NCBI RefSeq assembly: GCF_010367455.1
Contig: NZ_WRPR01000037.1
Location: 18,930 to 82,929 of the forward strand
Source: Candidatus Laterigemmans baculatus
GTDB lineage: Bacteria > Planctomycetota > Planctomycetia > Pirellulales > Pirellulaceae
DNA length: 64,000 bases
Direction: 5' to 3'
Below are positions 18,083-26,139 of the stretch, piece after piece. The translations under genes and the position numbers were made by a program. How positions within the stretch are numbered: the stretch's first letter is position 1; each line of letters opens with the position of its first letter. The notes under the pieces are model-generated. The model saw only the letters and a program-made list of their open reading frames with translations, was not told the DNA's origin and did no database searches.

Positions 18083-20389
18083 CTACTCGACGTAGAACGG
18101 GTACGACTGGGTGTGGATATCCAGGATCTGGTGGTTCATGCGGTCGATCTCCGCGGGGCTCATTCCGACGAACCGCATGAAGTAGGCCGGCTCGACGCGG
18201 CTCCGCAGCCGCACGTCCAGGCGGTACAGCCCGCGAGCCTGGATCCGATCGGCTGGCACGCGGTAGTGGACGGTGCGCGAATCGAGCGGCGGGATCGAGC
18301 GAGCTTCCATGCGGATCAGCGGCGGATGGTTCAGCACGCTCACCGGTACCGCTCCGGGGCGAAGGAACGGCAAGGGATCGAGGTCGACGTTGACCGGCAG
18401 CGCCGTTTCCCGCTCGGTCCCCTTCAAGTTGGTGATCAAGAATTTGGTCTGCAGGTTGAACAACTGGGCATCGCGGGGGAGCCGTCCGCTGGCAACGTCT
18501 TCGGAATGCAGGTCGGCCAAATCGCCTTGGCTGTCGAGGTACCCGGTCTCCCAGACCGTGCGGCCATCGGGAGCGACCAGCGCCACATTCAGCCAAACTT
18601 GCGGCTGCGCCCCAAGCGACCCGGTCGGCAGGTTATGCCCTTCGCTGGCGTTGCGAACGATGTACTTGAACCGCAGCGGCTGGCCGGCTCGCGGCCGCGC
18701 CTCGACCAGCGGACCGCGGATTTCCGAGCCAGCTTCCATCGTGGCGATCGAACCCTGCCGGGCGAGTGCGAGGGCTTGGAGGTTGGCGTCCAGGACGCGG
18801 CGCGCGTCGCGGCGCTCGTCGGCGTTGTCCCAGGGGGGCGGAAACGGTGAGCCCGCAGCGACCAACTGGTACGCCTGCTCAAACTCCTCCGTTCCCCAGC
18901 CTTGTTGCCAGTCGAACTCCAGCCACTGCCGCGGGCTCCACCGTTCGGCCTTTTCGTTCTGCGGATAGATCCCGGGGTGGGCGATCGAAAACCCGGGCCC
19001 CCAGAACATGTGGCTCGAGTGCGGCTGCGGTTCGCCGTACGGTTTTCCGGCCAGCTCGGCGACCGGTGCGCAGTCGTATCCATGGGGTTTGCCCGGAACG
19101 GCCCCCATGTGGCACTGCTGGCACGTGATTCCCTTGGCCGCGGCCGGTCCGGCTCGGTACTGCGAGTAGACGACTTCCAGAGCGATCCCCGGATGCACCG
19201 CCACTTGATGGCAGGTCAAGCAGAAGTCGCTGCGCGTCAGCGGTTCGAAAAAAACTCCCTCGCGGTGAATCGGCTGACCCGGCCCGCGATCGCTCGGGTC
19301 GAGCTTCAGTTTGTGCTGCTCGCGCTCCGCGATCGCCCGCCGCAGCCCCTCACCGCCCCGATTGCCGTAGACCGGTTGGTAGATGTCACCCGGCTCGATG
19401 CGGCGTCCGCCGTTGGTTTCCCCATACGATTCGCGGACGCGGTGGCACGCGATGCAGGTGATGCCCTCGCGGATCACCGGGGGCGCGTCGAGCACCGACG
19501 CGTGCCGCGGAATCTGCAGCTGCGTGGCGACCGGCGAGTGGCAGCGCATGCAGAAATGCCCGACCGTCCCTTTGGTCAGTTCGGTCATTTTTTGCTCGAA
19601 CCGCTGGAACATCGGCGAGATGACCGCATAAGCGTGCGCGCTGACCCGCCACTCGTCGTAGTGCCGCGGGTGGCACTTGGCGCAGGTCATCGCCGACGGG
19701 TAGCGGTCCTCGAGAAACAGGCTGCGGTGGGGATCTTCCTCCCCGGCTCCCCCTGCCCCCTCAGCCGCCCCGCCTGCATCCCCGTCTGCCGCCGCCGGTC
19801 CGAGCAGGCTGAGAGGATCCGCGGTGAGCGGGTCCCCGGCCTGGGGGTCGGGGGGCGTGGGGCCGAGGTTTGAAAGGGGATCGGCGCCGAGCAACTCCTC
19901 ACCGCCCGAGTTTCCACCGAGCAGGTCGCCACCACCGAGCAGATCGCCATCATCGAGCAGGTCGCCACCACCGAGCAGGTCGCCACCACCGAGCAGGTCG
20001 CCCACTCCCGTGGGACCGTCGGGCGTCGCAGAGCGGCGGTCGGAGACGGGGCGAGCGAGTGTCGGCGCGGTGGGCGTCTCCCAGGCTTCGAGACATCCCG
20101 GCGGGAGCAGCGCCCGGGCTTCGGCGGGAATCGCAGGGGGGGATGTCGGCGGCGGGAGCCGTCGCGGACGCTCGGGCTCGACTTGCGTAGCCAGCGCCCG
20201 GGGGATCCCGAGTTGGGAGCTAGCAACTCGACCGGCCGGGCTTCGCGAGCCGGGGGGATCGGCGTGGCTGCGCGGAGCGAGCAACCCCCCGAGAGCCGCG
20301 GCCCCCAAGCAGGCGAGTGCCGCCCAGAAAGGCTGTGACCCCTTACCGGCGGAGCGGCGTGGGACGATTCGACGACAGGGAATCCGCAT
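18083..20389 (-). CDS. Penta-haem c-type cytochrome with low-complexity N-terminus
   Basis: About 768 residues from ATG 20387-20389, chosen because a signal-type segment follows at once (FWAALACLGAAALGGLLA). Five haem-binding motifs lie between residues 236 and 427: CAKCH, CMRCH, CIACH, CLTCH and CQQCH, with extra His residues (HAYAVISPMF, SSHMFWGPGF) as possible axial ligands. The arrangement recalls cytochrome c554-type multihaem proteins. Residues about 125-230 are a Gly/Asp/Leu-rich linker with DLLGGG units encoded by an 18-nt repeat (about 19918-20004). The C-terminal half (FKYIVRNASEGHNLPTGSLG onward) looks like a beta-rich domain. Periplasmic electron transfer is likely; substrate unknown. 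Confidence 0.88.
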   Translation of the reverse strand: MRIPCRRIVPRRSAGKGSQPFWAALACLGAAALGGLLAPRSHADPPGSRSPAGRVASSQLGIPRALATQVEPERPRRLPPPTSPPAIPAEARALLPPGCLEAWETPTAPTLARPVSDRRSATPDGPTGVGDLLGGGDLLGGGDLLDDGDLLGGGDLLGGNSGGEELLGADPLSNLGPTPPDPQAGDPLTADPLSLLGPAAADGDAGGAAEGAGGAGEEDPHRSLFLEDRYPSAMTCAKCHPRHYDEWRVSAHAYAVISPMFQRFEQKMTELTKGTVGHFCMRCHSPVATQLQIPRHASVLDAPPVIREGITCIACHRVRESYGETNGGRRIEPGDIYQPVYGNRGGEGLRRAIAEREQHKLKLDPSDRGPGQPIHREGVFFEPLTRSDFCLTCHQVAVHPGIALEVVYSQYRAGPAAAKGITCQQCHMGAVPGKPHGYDCAPVAELAGKPYGEPQPHSSHMFWGPGFSIAHPGIYPQNEKAERWSPRQWLEFDWQQGWGTEEFEQAYQLVAAGSPFPPPWDNADERRDARRVLDANLQALALARQGSIATMEAGSEIRGPLVEARPRAGQPLRFKYIVRNASEGHNLPTGSLGAQPQVWLNVALVAPDGRTVWETGYLDSQGDLADLHSEDVASGRLPRDAQLFNLQTKFLITNLKGTERETALPVNVDLDPLPFLRPGAVPVSVLNHPPLIRMEARSIPPLDSRTVHYRVPADRIQARGLYRLDVRLRSRVEPAYFMRFVGMSPAEIDRMNHQILDIHTQSYPFYVE

Positions 20390-20692
20390 CGCTCCAGGCC
20401 TGGCTAGAGGAAGTGAGGCTGCCGCGGCGGCGGCAAGACCCGGGGGCCGCACCTCTGAGATCGACCGACAGGGCGGGAATTTCCAGAGCGATGGGCACGA
20501 CCGAAACAAGCGTTGCAATCGTTAAAACCGCGTTCGCTCGGAGCCGCGGCGAGGGAAAGCGGCCAAAAAACTCGCCACTCACCGACTTGCGGCAATGGCG
20601 TGGCCTACGGTTCACTCAGCCCTCCCTGTGCTCGGAGTTCAGCGCCGAGAAGGGACCTTTTCATCGTCGCGATCTCGCGGAGAACTGTTGGC
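20390..20692. other. Divergent intergenic region
   Basis: About 300 nt between the cytochrome gene (minus) and the 20693 gene (plus), presumably holding both promoters. I found no convincing -35/-10 pair, palindrome or small gene. Confidence 0.5.
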
Positions 20693-21199
20693 ATGAGCGA
20701 TACGGACCGCGCGAGCGGTTTCTTCCGCTGCCCCGTGCAAAATGATCAGTCGCGGGCCGTGATCTACATCGGTTGCGGACGGATTCCCGCGGTGTTGCAG
20801 GAGACGTCGATCGATGGGTTCACGCTGACGGTGGCTCCCAAGCACGCCAGCAGAGTCCGCCTCGGCCGACCGTGGTTGCTTAAGACCCGCGCCGAAAAAG
20901 TCGAGGTGCACGCCGAGTGGCTGTTCCACGCGCCGAAAGGGCAAGTCCAACTGGGGGTCCGCCGGCTCCGTGATCTGACCCCCGCCCCGGCGGAAAAAAG
21001 CGGCTGGAGTCTCTTCGGGAGTCGCCGAGCGAGCCAAGGCAACACGGCCGAGCTGGTTTTCGCGGGACTCGTCCTAGTGATCTTCTTGATCATGAGCCTC
21101 CCGGGCATCGGAGAACAGCTCGGCACCGCCCCGCGAATTCGGGCCGCGGTCGAAAGCGTGGTTCAGACCCTGACGGTGATCGTCCGAGGGGTGATCTAG
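20693..21199 (+). CDS. Hypothetical protein with C-terminal membrane anchor
   Basis: 168 residues from the ATG at 20693. The first 110 residues are soluble, with FFRCPVQNDQSRAVIYIGCG and a VLQETSIDGFTLTVAPK stretch that faintly recalls PilZ-like beta barrels, but the arginine signature is not convincing. A single membrane helix follows (AELVFAGLVLVIFLIMSLPGIG), then a short amphipathic tail. I do not recognise the family. It precedes apt by about 260 nt of repetitive DNA and is probably transcribed alone. Confidence 0.65.
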   Translation: MSDTDRASGFFRCPVQNDQSRAVIYIGCGRIPAVLQETSIDGFTLTVAPKHASRVRLGRPWLLKTRAEKVEVHAEWLFHAPKGQVQLGVRRLRDLTPAPAEKSGWSLFGSRRASQGNTAELVFAGLVLVIFLIMSLPGIGEQLGTAPRIRAAVESVVQTLTVIVRGVI

Positions 21200-21207
21200 G
21201 GTCGCGC

Positions 21208-21366
21208 TAGTACTCAGTACTCTTATTCGTACTCGTACTCAGCAGAGCGGTACTCGTACTCGTACTCGATTCAGACGCAGCGGGAAAAACGAGCGCTGTC
21301 CCAGCCCGGAATCGAGTACGAGTACCGCTTCGCTGAGTACGAGTACCGCTTCGCTGAGTACGAGAG
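21208..21366. repeat. GTACTC/GAGTAC repeat array with inverted arms
   Basis: The first half contains many GTACTC units (TACTCGTACTCGTACTCGAT); the second half contains the complement (ATCGAGTACGAGTACCGCTT, repeated with a CGCTTCGCTGAGTACGAGTAC unit). Together they could fold into a long imperfect hairpin. It begins with AGTACTCAGTACTC, also found at 27076 and 38420. It lies upstream of apt. Confidence 0.8.
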
Positions 21367-21458
21367 TAGGGCACGGTGCCGATTGGCATCTCGTGTGCTA
21401 ATCTTCAGACTCGACTGCAAACCGCCAAAATTTCCTTATTGCAGGAGTCTGCTGCCGT

Positions 21459-22049
21459 ATGTCTGTCGCTCCCACGCCCGACCTCCGCCACTTGATCCGC
21501 GATATTCCTGATTTTCCCACCCCGGGAATTCTGTTTCGCGACATCACTCCGTTGCTGGCCGACAGTGCGGGGTTGCGACTAGCGTGCGACGCGATGGCCG
21601 AGCCGTTCTTAGATGCCAAGGTCGACGTGGTGGCCGCAGCGGAGGCTCGCGGATTCATTTTCGCCGCTCCGGTGGCGATGCGGTTGGGCGCCGGCTTTGT
21701 GCCGATCCGCAAACCGGGCAAGCTCCCCTTCGATCGCCACGCGTTCCATTACGACTTGGAATACGGCAGCGATTCGCTGGAGCTGCACATCGACGGTGTG
21801 CGGCCGGGGCAGCGGGTGTTGATCGTCGACGATTTGCTGGCCACCGGCGGTACGGTCGAGGCTTGCTGCCGCTTGCTGGAGAACTGCGACGCAAAGATCG
21901 TGGGTTGCTCCTTCCTGATCCATCTGGTGACGCTCGGCGGGCATCTGCGGTTATCCCCCTACGACGTCCGTTCGGTGATCGGTTTCGAGGATCCCGATTC
22001 GGAGACCGATTTGAGCATTCAAAATCGCCAACCAGGGCCTTCGGTCTGA
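21459..22049 (+). CDS. apt: Adenine phosphoribosyltransferase
   Basis: 196 residues. The enzyme converts adenine and PRPP into AMP in purine salvage. Seen: the N-terminal block RDIPDFPTPGILFRDITPLL, the flexible-loop region IRKPGKLPF, and the PRPP-binding motif VLIVDDLLATGGT. Length is slightly above the usual 170-180 because of a C-terminal tail (IGFEDPDSETDLSIQNRQ). The next gene, uvrC, starts 16 nt later, so they probably share a transcript. Confidence 0.95.
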   Translation: MSVAPTPDLRHLIRDIPDFPTPGILFRDITPLLADSAGLRLACDAMAEPFLDAKVDVVAAAEARGFIFAAPVAMRLGAGFVPIRKPGKLPFDRHAFHYDLEYGSDSLELHIDGVRPGQRVLIVDDLLATGGTVEACCRLLENCDAKIVGCSFLIHLVTLGGHLRLSPYDVRSVIGFEDPDSETDLSIQNRQPGPSV

Positions 22050-22065
22050 CGCCCTCTTCAACGGA

Positions 22066-23529
22066 GTGACTCCCACGAACGACCCTCAGCAACAACCGGC
22101 TGAAGACGCTTTCCCGCAGGAAGACGCAGCCCTCCCGCAGGAAAACGTAGCTCCCCCACAGGAAGACGCAGCGCCCCCGCAGAAAGACGCAGCGGCGGAA
22201 GCGTCGGCGAGCGATCCCCAGTTTGGCTTTCGCCGCGCTGCAGCCAAGGTTCGGGAATTCCCGCAGACGCCCGGCGTCTATTTGATGAAGGATTCGGCGG
22301 GTCGCGTGATCTACGTCGGCAAAGCCAAGAATCTCCGCAGCCGCGCGGGCAGTTATTTTCTCAAAGCGGCGGCCGAGGACGCGCGGACAGCGAGCTGGAT
22401 TGGCGAGATCGCCGACATCGACTTCGTCCCTTGCGACAGCGAAGTCGACGCGCTGTTGATGGAATCGCGGTTGGTCAAGGATGTGCAGCCGAAGTTCAAC
22501 AAGGATCTCAAGGACGATAAGAGTTTTCCCTACTTGATGATCACCACTCGCGAGGAGTTCCCGCGGGTCGAGGTGACGCGGACCCCTCGCGACCGGGGCG
22601 TGAAGCTCTACGGTCCATTCCCCAGCGCCGGAGCGCTGCGGGGGGCGATCCAGGTGATGCAGAAAATTTTCAAGTTCCGCACCTGCTCGCTCGACATCAG
22701 CGAGGACGAGGAACGCTGGAAGTGGTTCCGCCCCTGCTTGCTGGCCAGCATCAACCAGTGCACCGCGCCGTGCAACTTGAGGATCAGCAAGGAGGATTAC
22801 CGCCGCGACATCCGCCGCCTGCAGACGTTCCTCGAAGGAGGCAAGACGCGGCTCCTGAGCGAACTGCGGAGCGAGATGAAGGAGGCCAGCAGCAAGCTGG
22901 AGTTTGAAAAGGCCGCGCGGCTTCGCGACGAAATTCGGATGCTCGAGCGGCTCGACGAACGGGGCGACTTGGAGACGCACGCCCAGCCGGAAGTGTTTTA
23001 CGTCGACCCTAAAAAAGGACTCGTGGGACTCCGCAAAGTGCTCTCGCTGAGCGAAACGCCGCGGGTCATCGAAGGGGTCGACATCGCTCACCTCGGCGGC
23101 GGCGAAACGGTCGCCAGCGTGGTCCAGTTCATCGACGGGCTGCCGTTCAAACCAGGCTATCGCCGCTACCGGATCCGGGAGGTGAAAGGGGTCGACGACT
23201 TCCGCTCGATCCACGAAGTCGTCTCCCGCCGCTTCCGGAGTCTGAGCGACAACCAGGAAGCCTTTCCCGATGTGCTCCTGATCGACGGTGGCAAAGGCCA
23301 GTTGAACGCCGCGCTGGCCGCGTTCCGCGACCAAGAGATCACGCCGCCGACCCTGATCTCGCTGGCCAAACGGGATGAGGAGATTTATCGCCCCGGAGAG
23401 AGCGAACCGCTGCGGCTCTCGCGGCACGCCTTTGCGCTGCGGTTGCTGCAGTACGTCCGCGATGAAGCCCACCGGTTTGCCCAACACTACCACCACATTC
23501 TGCGGAGCAAGTCGACCCTTGACCGCTGA
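22066..23529 (+). CDS. uvrC: UvrC-type excinuclease subunit lacking the C-terminal HhH domain
   Basis: 487 residues from GTG 22066; a typical UvrC has about 600. An N-terminal Pro/Gln/Glu/Asp/Ala repeat (PQEDAALPQENV and copies) is followed by the GIY-YIG nuclease (GVYLM at 70-74, IYVGKAKNLRSR), a four-Cys cluster (C207, C224, C232, C236) like the reported iron-sulfur site, a UvrB-binding UVR motif (about 263-298) and the RNase H-like nuclease (D339, D407 in LLIDGGKGQL, H469 in RDEAHRFA). The protein ends 18 residues after that His, so the (HhH)2 DNA-binding module is missing. It should act with UvrAB in 3' and 5' incision. The start is not secure, because the only purine-rich site abuts the GTG. 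Confidence 0.88.
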   Translation: MTPTNDPQQQPAEDAFPQEDAALPQENVAPPQEDAAPPQKDAAAEASASDPQFGFRRAAAKVREFPQTPGVYLMKDSAGRVIYVGKAKNLRSRAGSYFLKAAAEDARTASWIGEIADIDFVPCDSEVDALLMESRLVKDVQPKFNKDLKDDKSFPYLMITTREEFPRVEVTRTPRDRGVKLYGPFPSAGALRGAIQVMQKIFKFRTCSLDISEDEERWKWFRPCLLASINQCTAPCNLRISKEDYRRDIRRLQTFLEGGKTRLLSELRSEMKEASSKLEFEKAARLRDEIRMLERLDERGDLETHAQPEVFYVDPKKGLVGLRKVLSLSETPRVIEGVDIAHLGGGETVASVVQFIDGLPFKPGYRRYRIREVKGVDDFRSIHEVVSRRFRSLSDNQEAFPDVLLIDGGKGQLNAALAAFRDQEITPPTLISLAKRDEEIYRPGESEPLRLSRHAFALRLLQYVRDEAHRFAQHYHHILRSKSTLDR

Positions 23530-23599
23530 GCAAAAATCGGTTATCCGCCGCGAACCCGGCCGGTGAAAGGAGTGTCCTCGGGGGTGTCAGCAAATTTGT

Positions 23600-23631
23600 T
23601 TGACACTCGACCGACTCACCTTTTCTATAAT
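23600..23631 (+). promoter_or_regulatory. Candidate promoter for hflX with two perfect hexamers
   Basis: TTGACA (23600-23605) and TATAAT (23626-23631) both match consensus, but the spacer is 20 nt, longer than the usual 16-18. Transcription would begin near 23638. That rules out the upstream ATGs at 23600 and 23630 as hflX starts. Confidence 0.55.
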
Positions 23632-23746
23632 GGGGTCTGCCTGGCAAAGCGGGCAGCAATTCGATTTGACGACGACTTCCACACTTCCCTCTTCCACACT
23701 GCCCTCTATCACACTACCCACTAGCAAACGGAGACCCCGCCGAATC

Positions 23747-25132
23747 GTGCGAGACGAACAACGCGTCGAAAGCGTGGCTAGCGAACGAAGCGTGCTGGTC
23801 CGCCTCCTGACCTCGGATCGGCCGCTCGAGGAGCACCCGCTCCGGGAGCTCGAAGGCCTGGCTACGACGGCGGGCACCGATGTCGTGGGAGGACTGACCC
23901 AGCGGCGAGACACGCCTGATCAATCGACTTTTCTCGGCAAGGGAAAGGTCCATGAGCTGCGGGAATTGGTCGAAGAGCAGGATGCGGACGTCGTCATCTT
24001 CGACAATGATCTGACTCCCGCTCAGACGCGGAATCTGGAGAAAGCGGTCCACACGAAGGTCATCGATCGGACGGAACTAATCCTCGATATCTTCGCTTCG
24101 AACGCTCGGACCTACGAAGCCAAGCTGGCGGTCGAATTGGCCCAGCTCGAATACTCGTTGCCGCGGCTCAAACGGATGTGGACTCACCTCTCCCGCCAAG
24201 GGATGGGCGTGGGGATGCGTGGCCCGGGGGAAAAGCAACTGGAGGTCGACCGGCGGTTGGTGGTCAAGCGAATCCACGATCTGCGGACCGCGCTGACGAA
24301 AGTCGAGAAGCGACGGGAACGTCAGGTCGGCAGCCGCCGCGAGTGCCCGACCGTGTCGTTGGTCGGCTACACCAACGCCGGCAAAAGCACGCTGATGAAC
24401 GCTCTGACCGGGGCCAACGTCGAAGCGGTCAACAAGCTGTTCGCGACGCTCGACACCCGAACTCGCCGCTGGCACTTGAGCGGCTGGGGGCCGGTGCTGT
24501 TGAGCGACACGGTGGGTTTTATCCGCGACCTGCCGCACAAGTTGATCGCCAGCTTCAAGGCGACCCTCGAAGAGGCTCGGCAAGCCGACCTGTTGTTGCA
24601 CGTGGCCGACGTCAGCAATCCAGCGGTGTTCGATCAGATCTCGGCGGTCTACACGGTGCTGCAGGAAATTGGCATCGAGGAAAAGGACACGCTGCTGATC
24701 TTGAACAAGGTCGACGCGGTGCAGTCAGCCGAGATGGTCGAACGCGTGCTCGATCGTTATCCGCACGCGATTCCGGTCAGCGCCGTGCGAAAGGAAGGGT
24801 TTGACGCGCTCGCCCAAGCGATCGCGACCGCCCTGGCTGCCGAATTTTTTGATCTGCATGTCGATGTCGATCCGGCCGATGGGCGGCTTTTGGCCTACAT
24901 GGCCGCCAAAGGGGAAATCGTCGCTCAAGACGCCGACGAGCATCGGATTCGCGTCCACGTGCGGATGCCCGCTCAGGCGATGGGCGAAGTCCATCGCCGC
25001 GCTCTGGCAATCCATCCGGCCGGCGACGAACCGCTTCATCCCGCAGCTGCCGACGAAGCGGCTTCAGCCGAGCGGGGTTCCGGGGAAGAAGCCTCCGACG
25101 GCGGGGCCTCCGACATCAGCCACGTGGCCTGA
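23747..25132 (+). CDS. hflX: GTPase HflX
   Basis: 461 residues from GTG 23747. HflX is a ribosome-associated GTPase that splits stalled 70S ribosomes under stress. The N-terminal domain (SVLVRLL, GLTQRRDTPDQSTFLGKGKV) aligns with the E. coli start within a few residues. The helical linker has RTYEAKLAVELAQLEYSLPRL and GMRGPGEKQLEVDRR. The G domain has GYTNAGKST (G1), a TLDTRTR switch, SDTVGFIRDLP (G3) and ILNKVD (G4). The start choice rests on the promoter position and on GGAGA about 12 nt upstream. A CT-rich repeat (CTTCCACACT) lies between promoter and start. Confidence 0.93.
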   Translation: MRDEQRVESVASERSVLVRLLTSDRPLEEHPLRELEGLATTAGTDVVGGLTQRRDTPDQSTFLGKGKVHELRELVEEQDADVVIFDNDLTPAQTRNLEKAVHTKVIDRTELILDIFASNARTYEAKLAVELAQLEYSLPRLKRMWTHLSRQGMGVGMRGPGEKQLEVDRRLVVKRIHDLRTALTKVEKRRERQVGSRRECPTVSLVGYTNAGKSTLMNALTGANVEAVNKLFATLDTRTRRWHLSGWGPVLLSDTVGFIRDLPHKLIASFKATLEEARQADLLLHVADVSNPAVFDQISAVYTVLQEIGIEEKDTLLILNKVDAVQSAEMVERVLDRYPHAIPVSAVRKEGFDALAQAIATALAAEFFDLHVDVDPADGRLLAYMAAKGEIVAQDADEHRIRVHVRMPAQAMGEVHRRALAIHPAGDEPLHPAAADEAASAERGSGEEASDGGASDISHVA

Positions 25133-25157
25133 GCCCCCAAACGGACGCGGGATAGCG

Positions 25158-25940
25158 ATGGTTCGCTGGAAAGCGCAGCAGTCGGTCGCGGTGGTCACCG
25201 GAGCCTCGAGCGGCATCGGTTACCATCTCAGCCGGCTGCTGGCCGAACGTGGCGCCCGCGTGGTGGCGGTGGCTCGCCGCCGCGAGCGGTTGGATCAGCT
25301 GCGGTCGGCCACGGCCGCTGCATCCGGGAGCGTGATCGCTTATCCGGGCGACGTGACCGACCCGGAGGTCCGGCGGGGGCTGCTAGCTCGGGCCGCCGAG
25401 ATCGCCGAGGGGCGGTTGGATCTGCTGGTCAACAACGCGGGGATCGGAGCGCTCGGTCCCTTTGCGGAGGCTTCGCCCGAGCGTCTGCGGCGGATCATGG
25501 AAGTCAATTTCTTCGCTCCTGTGGAGCTCACGCGGCTGGCGCTGCCGATGCTGCGGCTCGGTCGCCAGCCAGTGCTGTGCAATCTGGGGAGCGTTTTGGG
25601 GCACCGCGCGGTGCCCGACAAGAGCGAGTACTGCGCGAGTAAATTTGCGCTGCACGGTTGGTCCGACTCGCTCCGCGCCGAGCTCCGTGAGAGTGGCATT
25701 CAGGTCACGCTGGTCAGTCCCAGCACGACCGAGAGCGAATTCTTCGACGCCGTGATCGAAACGCCCGAGGGACAGGTGAGCCGGAGTCTGGGGAGCTGGC
25801 CCGCCGAGCGGGTCGCCCGCGCGACGCTCTCGGCCATCCTCGCGCGCCGCGCCGAAGTCATCCTCAGCCTCGGCGGCAAAGCGCTCGTCTACGCCGACCG
25901 CCTCTCACCCCCGCTGATGAATCGCCTGCTGGCGCGCTGA
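25158..25940 (+). CDS. Short-chain dehydrogenase/reductase
   Basis: 260 residues from ATG 25158, starting MVRWKAQQSVAVVTGASSGIG. It has the nucleotide-binding TGASSGIG, the NNAG motif in LLVNNAGIGALGPF, and the active-site Ser (LGSVLGH) and YCASK. It belongs to the classical SDR fold and uses NAD(P)(H); the substrate cannot be told from sequence. The C-terminal RRAEVILSLGGKALVYADRLSPPLMNRLLAR resembles SDRs thought to act on lipid or sugar intermediates, but that is weak. It starts 25 nt after hflX. Confidence 0.9.
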   Translation: MVRWKAQQSVAVVTGASSGIGYHLSRLLAERGARVVAVARRRERLDQLRSATAAASGSVIAYPGDVTDPEVRRGLLARAAEIAEGRLDLLVNNAGIGALGPFAEASPERLRRIMEVNFFAPVELTRLALPMLRLGRQPVLCNLGSVLGHRAVPDKSEYCASKFALHGWSDSLRAELRESGIQVTLVSPSTTESEFFDAVIETPEGQVSRSLGSWPAERVARATLSAILARRAEVILSLGGKALVYADRLSPPLMNRLLAR

Positions 25941-25969
25941 GCCAGGGGGTGCGGGCCGATTGTGCCCGA

Positions 25970-26102
25970 TCAGCCGCAACGCGCTAGCGTCCGGTTGTGT
26001 GGGCTTTTTCGGGAACCGGGGGCTAGCGCCCGGCGGCTGATGATTAATCCTGGCTAGCGCCCGGCGGCTGATGGATAATCCTGGCTAGCGCCCGGCGGCT
26101 GA
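25970..26102. repeat. GCTAGC palindrome plus 31-nt tandem half units
   Basis: A full imperfect palindrome (25970-26040) is followed by two consecutive 31-nt copies of TGGATAATCCTGGCTAGCGC plus CCGGCGGCTGA (26041-26071 and 26072-26102). It lies between two convergent genes and probably acts in transcript 3' ends. The tandem half units show that the arms can amplify on their own. Confidence 0.8.
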
Positions 26103-26139
26103 TGGATAATTCGGTGGCTAGTGACGGGTCCGCCGCGGG

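Noticed and set aside
18051..18596. Upstream extension of the barrel protein frame into the cytochrome gene
   Set aside because: The residues are Arg/Pro-rich and unlike the secreted protein; they overlap the cytochrome coding region on the same strand in another phase. The ATG at 18050 fits a signal peptide.
21208..21366. Possible CRISPR array
   Set aside because: The repeats are very short with no unique spacers of constant length, and no cas gene is nearby.
21655..23496. 613-residue minus-strand frame across apt and uvrC
   Set aside because: It runs antisense to two well-supported genes and has no known domain.
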